The notes beneath the pieces were generated by a model, which had not been told where the DNA came from, made no database searches, and was given only the letters and a program-made list of their open reading frames with translations. Made by a program: the position numbers and the translations under genes. This document shows, one piece after another, positions 1 through 6,444 of a stretch of DNA of 6,902 nt (positions are counted from its first letter, which is position 1; the number at the start of each line of letters is the position of its first letter). Source of the stretch: an uncultured Eubacteriales bacterium (GTDB taxonomy: Bacteria; Bacillota_A; Clostridia; Christensenellales; Aristaeellaceae); assembly GCA_902775835.1 (NCBI GenBank), contig CACYNZ010000262.1:1-6902 (forward strand), written 5' to 3'.

Positions 1-36
1 GTTTCACCGAGTGCATTCAGGCAGACAGGACGATGA
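1..36 (+). CDS. C-terminal tail of a possible AraC-family transcriptional regulator (5' partial)
   Basis: Reading frame 1 from the left edge is open for 11 residues (VSPSAFRQTGR) and ends in TGA at 34-36. AraC/XylS regulators very often finish their second helix-turn-helix with a G-[MV]-[ST]-P-x-x-[FY]-R pattern followed by a few basic residues, and this tail fits that pattern closely. A strong terminator hairpin follows within a few bases, as expected after a real gene end. AraC-type regulators are common beside sugar-utilisation operons, so a role in controlling this locus is plausible, but that is inference. Eleven residues are too few for a firm assignment, and the match could be chance. 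Confidence 0.5.
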   Translation, partial: VSPSAFRQTGR

Positions 37-39
37 AAA

Positions 40-91
40 CCGGATATAACAAAACAGAACCGTCATTGGGCGGTTCTGTTTTGTAATCCGG
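40..91. terminator. Bidirectional intrinsic terminator with extended stem
   Basis: A perfect 14-bp inverted repeat (49-62 with 71-84, ACAAAACAGAACCG and its complement) encloses an 8-base loop. A second pair of arms just outside, CCGGAT at 40-45 and ATCCGG at 86-91, extends the stem after a small asymmetric bulge. Each strand has a T-run (TTTT) on the 3' side of the stem, followed by further T-rich sequence. The hairpin lies between the stop of the plus-strand tail at 36 and the stop of the minus-strand amidohydrolase at 112, so it can end transcription from both sides. Confidence 0.85.
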
Positions 92-111
92 TCTTTTCAA
101 TTTCCGGCTGT

Positions 112-1254
112 TCAGGATGGATACCGGCGACGGATCAGCCTGAGGACATTGTCATGGCAAACCTTGCTGATGGCACCCTGTGAAAGCCTGTCCAGCAGTT
201 CATAGTACTTGATTACTTCGGCAGGATAGGTTTCCCAGTGTCCCACCTTGTCCGTCCCGATCAGTACACGGTCCTGATAGTATTCCACGAATGCTGCCCA
301 GTCATCCAGTGAGTTGCCATCTGGATACTGAGTCGGAAAACGGTCAAGAAAATAGTAGTCGTAAACCAGCCAGGAAATATCCACGTACAGATTCGGATAT
401 GTATCGAGCAGCCTGGAAGCGATTGCAATGAGGTCCTGGACTTCGATCCGACGCGAGATACCGATATGCGCCCAGATGATATTGCAGTTGCGGTTATATG
501 CCAGAGCGTCCTCCAGCTCATTCCTGTACAGGATCCGCTCTTCACTCTGGGCGGTGATATTATGGTGCACCAGAACCGGAAGCTTTTCCTCCGCTGCCAG
601 ATCGAACACATCAAGGAATGCACGGCTGTTGACATGCGGGGCTTCGCCGTAGGTAAGTGCTGTGAGATCGTCATGCCGGCTCATGATCTCGCCGATACCG
701 CACCAGAAATCCGGATACAGGCGGAGAAGCTGACGGATATGATCTGCGGCGAAGCGGTCATTCCCGTTGATGCCGCATAAGAAGGGAAAGAAGCGCTTTT
801 TGATTTCCAGTGGCTGTGCCAGGAGTTCCTCCGCCAGGATGAAGTCCGTACCGGAATAGTAGTAACAGCGGCTGTCATTGCTCAGGTAATAGGAAGGAGC
901 CATTTCCATGGTATCATCCCACTGCTTGGCAATGGGCATGCCGAAAATAACGGCATGGGAGACACCGGAAAGGTCCATGGCCCTGCACAGGGCCGGAAAT
1001 CCGTCGGTATCCTCGAGAAAATCCGTAAAATGCAGATGGCTGTCTATGATGCTGTAGCGCACATCTTGCGTGGGTGGGACAATTTCAATATTCCGGTCGG
1101 TGGTAAAGGCAGCGGGTGCGGTTGTTGCGGAGGAAACAGTATCGGCTTCGCCGAGAGCGGCAGGCGGAAGCAGCATGGCAGCGGCTGCGGCAGTAGCGGC
1201 TTTCAGAAAAGAGCGTCTTGTCAAATTGGCCCCGGGATCGGATGATTTACGCAT
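112..1254 (-). CDS. Tat-exported amidohydrolase-2 family metal-dependent hydrolase
   Basis: This is a 380-residue protein of the TIM-barrel amidohydrolase-2 type, a family that hydrolyses or decarboxylates small substrates using a bound metal. The N-terminus is a textbook twin-arginine signal: LTRRSFLK at about 11-18, then an alanine-rich hydrophobic stretch to about 34, with likely cleavage near 35. The mature domain starts with the metal-binding H-x-H motif (DSHLHF, H73 and H75). Other candidate metal or active-site residues are E189, H194, H230/H231 (LVHHN), H263 (WAHIG) and D335 (IGTDK). The end, CHDNVLRLI, matches the family's usual closing N-x-x-R-L helix. The start ATG has a GGTGAG-type ribosome site about 7 bases upstream and a good promoter behind it. 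The gene is monocistronic and ends in a hairpin terminator. The substrate is unknown. The family is clear from its motifs; a lactonase-like role on a sugar derivative is only a guess from context. Confidence 0.85.
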   Translation of the reverse strand: MRKSSDPGANLTRRSFLKAATAAAAAMLLPPAALGEADTVSSATTAPAAFTTDRNIEIVPPTQDVRYSIIDSHLHFTDFLEDTDGFPALCRAMDLSGVSHAVIFGMPIAKQWDDTMEMAPSYYLSNDSRCYYYSGTDFILAEELLAQPLEIKKRFFPFLCGINGNDRFAADHIRQLLRLYPDFWCGIGEIMSRHDDLTALTYGEAPHVNSRAFLDVFDLAAEEKLPVLVHHNITAQSEERILYRNELEDALAYNRNCNIIWAHIGISRRIEVQDLIAIASRLLDTYPNLYVDISWLVYDYYFLDRFPTQYPDGNSLDDWAAFVEYYQDRVLIGTDKVGHWETYPAEVIKYYELLDRLSQGAISKVCHDNVLRLIRRRYPS

Positions 1255-1285
1255 ATAGTCTCACCCCATGAATAAGAATAAAAAC

Positions 1286-1314
1286 ATTATATCGGAATAA
1301 GGAAAAGCCGTAAA
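1286..1314 (-). promoter_or_regulatory. Sigma-A-type promoter of the amidohydrolase gene
   Basis: On the minus strand, TTTACG (1309-1314) and a perfect TATAAT (1286-1291) are separated by exactly 17 bases. Transcription would start near 1279, leaving a short leader of about 25 bases before the ATG at 1254. The element sits in the AT-rich part of the gap between the divergent genes. Confidence 0.75.
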
Positions 1315-1339
1315 GAAATGGAACGGATTCTTCTTGCGC

Positions 1340-1369
1340 TTGGGACGCGGAAAGCAGACGTGGTATACT
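1340..1369 (+). promoter_or_regulatory. Probable extended -10 promoter of the epimerase gene
   Basis: TGGTATACT at 1361-1369 is an extended -10 box (TG, one base, then TATACT). A weak -35 candidate, TTGGGA at 1340-1345, lies 18 bases upstream. Transcription would begin near 1376, just ahead of the candidate epimerase starts at 1395, 1415 and 1452. The promoter is divergent from the amidohydrolase promoter, with about 70 bases between the two -10 boxes. Confidence 0.55.
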
Positions 1370-1414
1370 CTCTGAAGAAAGAACATGAACAGCAGTGCGC
1401 CGGAGGGGACAGGT

Positions 1415-1529
1415 ATGGAGAAACAGCTGGAATGGATCCGAGGAGGCGGGTATGAGGCAGGAATTGCACCGGACAGGGGCGCTGCGGTCATGCGGCTTCG
1501 GTATCTGCCCGTGGGAGGCAGCCCCTTTT
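1415..1529 (+). pseudogene. Out-of-frame N-terminal segment of the aldose 1-epimerase gene (frame break near 1522-1529)
   Basis: This is the piece of the epimerase reading frame that lies in a different phase from the catalytic body. The ATG at 1415 has a GGAGGG ribosome site 7 bases upstream. It opens a 38-codon stretch containing GYEAGIAPDRGAAVMRL (12-28), which looks like the family's first strands (x-Y-E-A-x-I-x-P-x-x-G-A-x-[VI]). In this frame the family signature is lost after the CCCCTTTT run at 1522-1529. Dropping one base there joins it to the downstream frame, giving G-S-P-F-L-Y-G-M-P-V and a protein of about 302 residues. The joined N-terminus still looks roughly a dozen residues shorter than I recall for the family, so a small deletion that changed the frame is as likely as a one-base insertion. 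A sequencing or assembly error in the homopolymer is also possible. Confidence 0.6.
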
Positions 1530-2324
1530 CTGTACGGCATGCCGGTGCTTTTTCCGCCGAACCGCATAGACGGGGGATGCTTTTCCTTTGGCGGCAGGAC
1601 GTACCGGTTTCCCGTGACGGACAGGGAGCGGAACTGCTCGCTGCACGGCTCACTGCATCTTTCCACTTTCCAGGTGGAGGAGCAGGCGGAAGACCGGATC
1701 TGCATGGTGTATCGGGCGGATGCGGATCGTCCCTATGGCTGTTTTCCCCACGCGTTTACCTTCCGGATCCGGGCGGAAACCGGGAGCGAAGGCCTCAGGC
1801 AGGAGGTGCAGATCACCATTCAGTCGGACCGGTGCATGCCGCTGATGCTGGGCTTTCATACCACGTTCCGGAGGCCCGGTGCGGCCGGGGACGCCGGAAA
1901 TATCCGGCTTGGGCTTTCGGCTGACAGGGAAATTATGCGCGATCCGGTGCGGCTTCTGCCCACGGGAGAAGTGAGAACCGTATCAGAAACGCTGGAGCAG
2001 CTGAGGCAGGGATGCTTCCACCCGTGGCAGGGGACCCGGACGGTTTCCTGCCTGTACGAAAGCACGCCGGATATGCGCATGGTGCTGGAGCATCCCTCAC
2101 ACGCGTACCGTGTGGTGTATGAGACGGAAGGCTACCGCTTCTGGATGGTCTATGGCGGCGGAAGCCTGGACTATCTGTGCGTGGAGCCGCAGACCTGCAT
2201 GATCAATGCCCCGAATACAGATTTTCCCCGAGAAGAGACCGGGTTCCGGTCTCTTGCACCGGGGAAAACAGCGGTATTCCGTATGAAGATCCATGTGGAA
2301 GCGGGAGCGGATGTCAGCGCTTGA
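1452..2324 (+). CDS. Aldose 1-epimerase (mutarotase) family protein, main body, N-terminus in another frame
   Basis: Aldose 1-epimerases interconvert the alpha and beta anomers of free sugars in the cytoplasm. From the ATG at 1452 (AGGAGG 5 bases upstream) this frame gives 290 residues. The frame is open upstream to a GTG at 1395. The family core is intact: YGMPVLFPPNRIDGG (28-42), the first catalytic-type histidine in N-x-x-LHG (H65), the second in GFHTTF (H136), and the catalytic-type glutamate in CVEPQT (E245) followed by INAPN. It resembles the Bacillota branch with Y-G-x-P-V-L-F-P-P-N-R-I rather than classical GalM. The first 26 residues in this frame do not look like the family, whereas another frame from 1415 does, so the native N-terminus is probably frameshifted. 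If translation does start at 1452, the product lacks the first beta-strands and may fold poorly. The gene converges on the sugar operon and overlaps its last gene by 11 bases. Family assignment is secure; integrity is uncertain. Confidence 0.8.
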   Translation: MRQELHRTGALRSCGFGICPWEAAPFLYGMPVLFPPNRIDGGCFSFGGRTYRFPVTDRERNCSLHGSLHLSTFQVEEQAEDRICMVYRADADRPYGCFPHAFTFRIRAETGSEGLRQEVQITIQSDRCMPLMLGFHTTFRRPGAAGDAGNIRLGLSADREIMRDPVRLLPTGEVRTVSETLEQLRQGCFHPWQGTRTVSCLYESTPDMRMVLEHPSHAYRVVYETEGYRFWMVYGGGSLDYLCVEPQTCMINAPNTDFPREETGFRSLAPGKTAVFRMKIHVEAGADVSA

Positions 2325-4116
2325 GGAGTGTCTTGTGCACGGTGACGGATCCGATGCCCAGATTACGCACGGTATATCTGCCCAGGGAGGCAGGAACCAC
2401 GATCACGTCCAGACTGTTCATGACATAGCGCAGGGAAGGATCCTCCACCGAGGCCACTTCGACCTTCTCTCCATCCACCAGGGCAAGCACGTGGAACTGA
2501 CCGTCGGTATCGTCCTCCATGCTGTCCCAGAAGATCAGATCACGCAGGGAGAAGTAGAGCAGATCGTGCTCGCCGACAATGATTTCCTTCCAGGGATTTC
2601 CCTGACTGTCCCTGCCTTCGCGCACCAGACCGCCGTGGTTGACGAGATTGTCCCGGACCCATTCAGAAGTGCGCTCCGGGTGGATGACGGCACCGCCCAT
2701 TTTCAGGTGAATCGGGCGCGGCAGGCCGGTCTGCGGATCAATGCGCTGGTAGTCATAGAGCTTGTAGGTATAGGATCCCACAGTTAGGCTGCCGATCTCC
2801 AGAATCACCTGGTTGCGGCCGGAGGCGTGCACGGTGCCGGCGGGGATCATGACCTGCGTGCCGGGCACGGAGGGAACCGCATTGATGTACTTTTCGTAGT
2901 CAATGAGTTCATGGGTCTTCTCGGCTCTGCGCGCTTCCTCAAAGAACGCCTCGCAGCTCCCGCTTTCCCGGAAGCCGAGGTAGGTCTTTGCGCCCTGGGC
3001 GGTGACGCAGACATAGTAGCTTTCATCCTGCCGTCCCAGTTCGTTGTGCCGGGGCATTACATAATCCGCATCCGGGTGGCACTGGATGGACATGTTGCCG
3101 TTGGCATGATAGGTGTCATCATAGTTGAAGCGGATCGGGAAATAGCCGTGGAACTGTTCCATGGCCTGCGAGCCGAGCAGGGTTTCGCCCATGGCCTGCA
3201 CAAAGGTGAAGAACGGCGCTTCGAATTCATGCCCGTCCAGGACAGCCACGATGGAGACTTCCATGGGGATCATGTCGAAGACCCAGGCGCAGTTGCGCAT
3301 CTCGGAAGGCAGATGACGGAGGTGATGGATGTAGAATCCGCCCCATACGCCCTCGAGATAGACGGGGCGGCAGCGGAACGGCCGGCGGCAGAGCTCGGAG
3401 AACATCTTCTTCAGGTCCGCAAAGGAGATCATCTGAAGGGACATGGGGTCATCCGCGCTGATATACCAGTCCATGCTGCCCTCACGGATCATGCTCCAGC
3501 GCACATCCAGCGCGTTTTCAAAGTCCACATAGTAGTTGCGGCGCATCATCAGGGAGTAGGGAAGGTCCTTCTCCGCGCCAACATTGCGGGCCTTGCCGTA
3601 TTTGAAGTTCAGGGCCGCAGTGCGCGGGGTGATGTCCGCCCAGATGCGCACGTCATAGCAGCCGCGCAGTTCCTGTGCCAGAGTGCCCTGCCCGAACACG
3701 AGCAGGCCTTTTTCTTTGGCAAGACGGTCCTTCAGGGCGTTAACCTGATCAGCCTCCTGCAGTCCGGCGTACCCGCCCTCATACCGGCGGCCGTACAGCA
3801 GCACAGGGTCAATATCCCGGTCTTCGGGCAGGTATTCCATGAGCATCTCAGTCAGCACTTCCGGCTTTTTGAGCAGGGTGGAGGCGGAGATATACTCGAC
3901 CTGTGTGTCCCCGATGACCTGCCGGATGACATTGATCAGCGCGTTCAGATCGGTGCCGGGATAGGCGTCAATGCCCACGTTCCGGCCTTCCCTGAGGAAG
4001 GAGGCGATCTTCCGGGCCGAGGGAATCATGCCGCGCTGTATGTCCAGGTCCATGTGCGGAACAGGGTTGACGGCGTCATGATCGATATAGGGATACGGAT
4101 GGAACATGAAACTCAT
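2314..4116 (-). CDS. Class I mannose-6-phosphate isomerase-like protein with N-terminal degenerate kinase-like domain
   Basis: This is a 600-residue protein, much longer than the usual 300-400 residues of bacterial type I phosphomannose isomerases, which interconvert aldose and ketose 6-phosphates using a cupin-bound zinc. The isomerase part begins around EGVWGG (255-260). The expected metal ligands are all visible: Q345 and H347 in SIQCHP, E365 in QDESYY, and H430 in IPAGTVHASG. The C-terminal cupin half ends with VPASLGRYTV (about 574-583), typical of the family. Residues about 44-245 form an extra domain. VGIDAYPGTDLN (47-58) sits where a uridine-kinase-like P-loop would be but lacks the lysine, and GLLVFGQGTL (137-146) followed by DVRIWADITPRTAALNFK resembles the later strands of such kinases. 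ATP use is therefore doubtful. It is the last gene of the operon, 42 bases after the ROK kinase gene, and could isomerise that kinase's product. The mannose substrate itself is not proven. Confidence 0.85.
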   Translation of the reverse strand: MSFMFHPYPYIDHDAVNPVPHMDLDIQRGMIPSARKIASFLREGRNVGIDAYPGTDLNALINVIRQVIGDTQVEYISASTLLKKPEVLTEMLMEYLPEDRDIDPVLLYGRRYEGGYAGLQEADQVNALKDRLAKEKGLLVFGQGTLAQELRGCYDVRIWADITPRTAALNFKYGKARNVGAEKDLPYSLMMRRNYYVDFENALDVRWSMIREGSMDWYISADDPMSLQMISFADLKKMFSELCRRPFRCRPVYLEGVWGGFYIHHLRHLPSEMRNCAWVFDMIPMEVSIVAVLDGHEFEAPFFTFVQAMGETLLGSQAMEQFHGYFPIRFNYDDTYHANGNMSIQCHPDADYVMPRHNELGRQDESYYVCVTAQGAKTYLGFRESGSCEAFFEEARRAEKTHELIDYEKYINAVPSVPGTQVMIPAGTVHASGRNQVILEIGSLTVGSYTYKLYDYQRIDPQTGLPRPIHLKMGGAVIHPERTSEWVRDNLVNHGGLVREGRDSQGNPWKEIIVGEHDLLYFSLRDLIFWDSMEDDTDGQFHVLALVDGEKVEVASVEDPSLRYVMNSLDVIVVPASLGRYTVRNLGIGSVTVHKTLLKR

Positions 4117-4123
4117 GGGCAAG

Positions 4124-4129
4124 ACCTCA
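4124..4129 (-). promoter_or_regulatory. Ribosome binding site that decides the start of the isomerase-like gene
   Basis: On the minus strand TGAGGT (core GAGG at 4125-4128) lies 8 bases before the ATG at 4116. A TTG two codons further upstream, at 4122, would leave almost no spacing from this site, so the ATG is the better start. Confidence 0.6.
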
Positions 4130-4158
4130 CTTTTGTCAGAAAATGTGGAAAACAGGTG

Positions 4159-5001
4159 TCAGGAGAGCATTACGGTCTGTTCGCAGGCGGCCTGACCGAG
4201 GCAGGCAAAGCGGGCCGCGCCGCGCAGCGCTGCATCATCCAGGTGCTCCGTGACGATACAGGGAACCGGGAAGGAAAAATGGAACAGGTCTGCAGACTTG
4301 GAAATCTGTCCGCCCAGCACGAGAAAATCACAGCCGAGGTCCGGCAGAAACTGCCTGAGCATTGCGCTGAGGCATGTTCCGGTTTCCTCAAAAGCAGAGG
4401 CAGCCTGCGGATCCCCCTGCCGCGCAAGCGCGGCGATTTCCCGGACGGAAAGCGGACTCGGATACCGTGCGCATATGGCGCGTGTGGAGACTTCGTCCTC
4501 GCAGATTCCGGACTTCCAGGGGTGATTCCAGAGCGTGAACGCGGGGGTACGGGAAGCATTGACGCAGACCTTTCCGTCCCGCATCATGGCGAACCCGAGT
4601 CCGGTTCCGAGCATGACGCAGCAGGGCGATCTGCTGCCCCGCTCAGCGGCCTCCCCGTAAACGCCCAGCATGAAAGCTGTGGAATCGTGCAGAAAGCTCA
4701 CCTCGGCATGTTCCTGTTCAAAGGGTGCGCGCAGGGAGCGGCCCAGAAGCGAGGGGAACTTGTGCTGCATATGACTGATGCCGCTCTCAAAATCAAAGGG
4801 CCCGGGAATGGAAATGCAGACCCTGCTGACTTCCTGCCGGCGGCGGGCAGACTCGAGCACGGAGAGCAGAACGCCGCAGATTTCCTCAAAGCTTCCGTCC
4901 GCGTGCGCCGGGGTCTGGCCCACGGTTTCCTCCTTCAGCCGGCCGTCCATGTCCGCGAGCGCGTACTTGACATAGCTCCCGCCGATATCCAGAAGAAGCA
5001 T
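4159..5001 (-). CDS. ROK-family sugar kinase lacking the zinc-cysteine motif
   Basis: ROK kinases phosphorylate hexoses or N-acylhexosamines with ATP in the cytoplasm. At 280 residues this is slightly short for the family. The phosphate-binding start LLLDIGGSYVKYAL (2-15) is typical of the ASKHA fold. SIPGPFD (64-70) and LHDSTAFMLGVYGEA (104-118) give the second motif, with D106 in the position of the catalytic aspartate. LGTGLGFAM (131-139) is the glycine-rich turn. The classical C-x-C-G-x-x-G-C zinc motif is missing; in its region the sequence reads NHPWKSGICEDEVS (159-172). There is no N-terminal helix-turn-helix, so this is an enzyme-type rather than a repressor-type ROK protein. The ATG follows the upstream hydrolase's stop TAG by one base, and its GGAGG ribosome site lies inside the hydrolase's last codons, which suggests translational coupling. 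Its product probably feeds the next gene, the PMI-like isomerase. The sugar specificity cannot be read. Confidence 0.85.
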   Translation of the reverse strand: MLLLDIGGSYVKYALADMDGRLKEETVGQTPAHADGSFEEICGVLLSVLESARRRQEVSRVCISIPGPFDFESGISHMQHKFPSLLGRSLRAPFEQEHAEVSFLHDSTAFMLGVYGEAAERGSRSPCCVMLGTGLGFAMMRDGKVCVNASRTPAFTLWNHPWKSGICEDEVSTRAICARYPSPLSVREIAALARQGDPQAASAFEETGTCLSAMLRQFLPDLGCDFLVLGGQISKSADLFHFSFPVPCIVTEHLDDAALRGAARFACLGQAACEQTVMLS

Positions 5002-5002
5002 A

Positions 5003-6433
5003 CTATACCTCCATCCTGCGGTCCGGGTCTACAAACTCACCGAACGTCAGAAGATAGGGCGTATCAGTCAGCGGCAGGTTCTTGAGAAGAATGACGCCGT
5101 TTTCCGAGCTGATCTTCATGCTGTCAGGCAGAGTGTATATCACGCCGGACATGAGGTCAATCAGTTCCATGGGCCGCTCTTCCCCGGGAAGCGCCAGGGA
5201 GACGGTTCCCTCATAGGTTTCACGCATCAGGTCCGCGGCTTTCCAGAAGGCCAGGGCCTGGGCGCCGGACTGCTTTTCAAAGCCCAGCATGACCAGCTGC
5301 GAAGACGCGTCATCGGTACCGAACACTCTCGGGGACGGCTCCACCTTGCGGATGACAGGCAGGTCACAGGGCACGACGTCTTCCGGGAACAGCGCGGTCA
5401 GATGCTGAAGCGCGCGGTAGGAAAGCTTGGGCGTATACGTGCCGCTGGCAATACCGTTTTCGTCAAACTCCGCGTGCAGAACGCCGAAGTATCCGAAGTC
5501 CTGCCAGGAGGCCTTGTCATTGCTTGTGCCGTTCAGGGCCTCGATCATGTCCATGGCGGTAAAGTGCGAGGTGAAGGTGACTTCGGAAGCGAGATCGATC
5601 AGACGGTGCCGCAGAAGGTACTTGGCCTGCTTGACCTCGTTCCAGGCCCCGCCCCGGAGTGCGCCGGCACCCCTGGAATCGGACTGGGTTCCGCTTTCCC
5701 CCTGAATGATCTGAAGCCAGGGCGAATAGCGGCTGATCAGCGCGCGCAGGGCGCGGATCTGCTGCAGGGAATCCAGTTCATCGGCCATGTACCGGTGGAA
5801 GGACAGGGCCTCCACGTGGTCGGCAAGCCCGCAGTCAAGCATTTCCCTGGTATAGGGCAGGTTGACATTGCAGAGCACGCCGGCAATGACTTTCGCTTCC
5901 GGATCGGCGGCATGAATGACATCTGCGGTTTCCATGGCAAACACCGCGTATTCGCTGGCGCTGACTCCGTGCTTCCAGCACCATTGTCCGTCCGGCTCAT
6001 TCCAGACCTCCCACCAGCTGACACGGGTATGGAAATGCTCCACCAGCGCGCGTACATAGGCCGCCCAGCCCTGCTTCTCCTCTTCCGTGTGAATGGGCGG
6101 GCAGCCCACAGCACCAAAGTACTGCGCGGCTTCTTCCGTGTACAGATCATTGCCGTAGCACAGACAGATCCAGGGCTCCTGACCCTGGGCGATGAAACGG
6201 TCGACAAGTTCATCCAGCCATGCAAAGTCATAGACGCCCTTTACGCGCTCAGTTCTCTGCCATCCGGACTGCAGACGGATATAGTGTACGCCGGTGGCGG
6301 CTACCGGGGCATAGGCGTTTTCCGGCTCAAAGGCCCTGCGGTCCAGCTTTTCAAACCCGAGCCCGATACGCGAAGGCCCTATGGTCTTGGCATCCGCCGG
6401 CCGGATCCGGCCGCTTTTTAACAGTCTGTCCAT
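5003..6433 (-). CDS. Intracellular clan GH-A glycoside hydrolase, GH39-like
   Basis: This is a 476-residue protein with the TIM-barrel pattern of retaining clan GH-A glycosidases, closest by eye to GH39 (beta-xylosidase or alpha-L-iduronidase type). The acid/base candidate is E146 in WWEVWNEPDGQW (140-151). The nucleophile candidate is E246 in IIQGESGTQS (242-251), at the usual separation of about 100 residues. HYIRLQSGW (50-58) with GVYDFAWLD (66-74) is the common opening of the barrel, and LSFHRY (210-215) precedes the nucleophile strand. The last 100 or so residues (after about 370) look like a beta-rich accessory domain. There is no signal peptide or membrane segment, so it should act in the cytoplasm on an imported glycoside. 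The start ATG has AGGAGGAG directly upstream, overlapping the stop codon of the preceding isomerase gene (TGAGGAGGAG). Other GH-A families such as GH5 or GH30, or an unassigned group, remain possible. Confidence 0.8.
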   Translation of the reverse strand: MDRLLKSGRIRPADAKTIGPSRIGLGFEKLDRRAFEPENAYAPVAATGVHYIRLQSGWQRTERVKGVYDFAWLDELVDRFIAQGQEPWICLCYGNDLYTEEAAQYFGAVGCPPIHTEEEKQGWAAYVRALVEHFHTRVSWWEVWNEPDGQWCWKHGVSASEYAVFAMETADVIHAADPEAKVIAGVLCNVNLPYTREMLDCGLADHVEALSFHRYMADELDSLQQIRALRALISRYSPWLQIIQGESGTQSDSRGAGALRGGAWNEVKQAKYLLRHRLIDLASEVTFTSHFTAMDMIEALNGTSNDKASWQDFGYFGVLHAEFDENGIASGTYTPKLSYRALQHLTALFPEDVVPCDLPVIRKVEPSPRVFGTDDASSQLVMLGFEKQSGAQALAFWKAADLMRETYEGTVSLALPGEERPMELIDLMSGVIYTLPDSMKISSENGVILLKNLPLTDTPYLLTFGEFVDPDRRMEV

Positions 6434-6444
6434 CTTTCTCCTCC

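Noticed and set aside
1247..1705. Minus-strand open frames over the promoter region and epimerase start
   Set aside because: They cover the divergent promoters and the epimerase 5' end, have serine/proline/arginine-rich shadow composition and show no motifs.
1385..1924. The full plus-strand frame from 1385 as an independent gene
   Set aside because: Only its first part (from 1415 to about 1529) looks like the epimerase family. After the homopolymer run it becomes glycine/arginine-rich shadow sequence over the true catalytic frame.
4117..4158. Possible terminator or separate promoter between the ROK kinase and isomerase-like genes
   Set aside because: The 42-base gap holds only a ribosome site; I see no hairpin with a T-run and no convincing -35/-10 pair.
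2827..5085. A 752-codon open frame on the plus strand across the isomerase-like and ROK kinase genes
   Set aside because: It runs antisense to two genes with clear family motifs and crosses their intergenic gap. Its composition is low-complexity-like (rich in H, G, A, V and R) and no family motif appears. It is a by-product of GC-rich codon use on the other strand.
5402..6421. A 339-codon open frame on the plus strand opposite the glycoside hydrolase
   Set aside because: It is a mirror of the hydrolase gene, with no recognisable domain and no convincing ribosome site.
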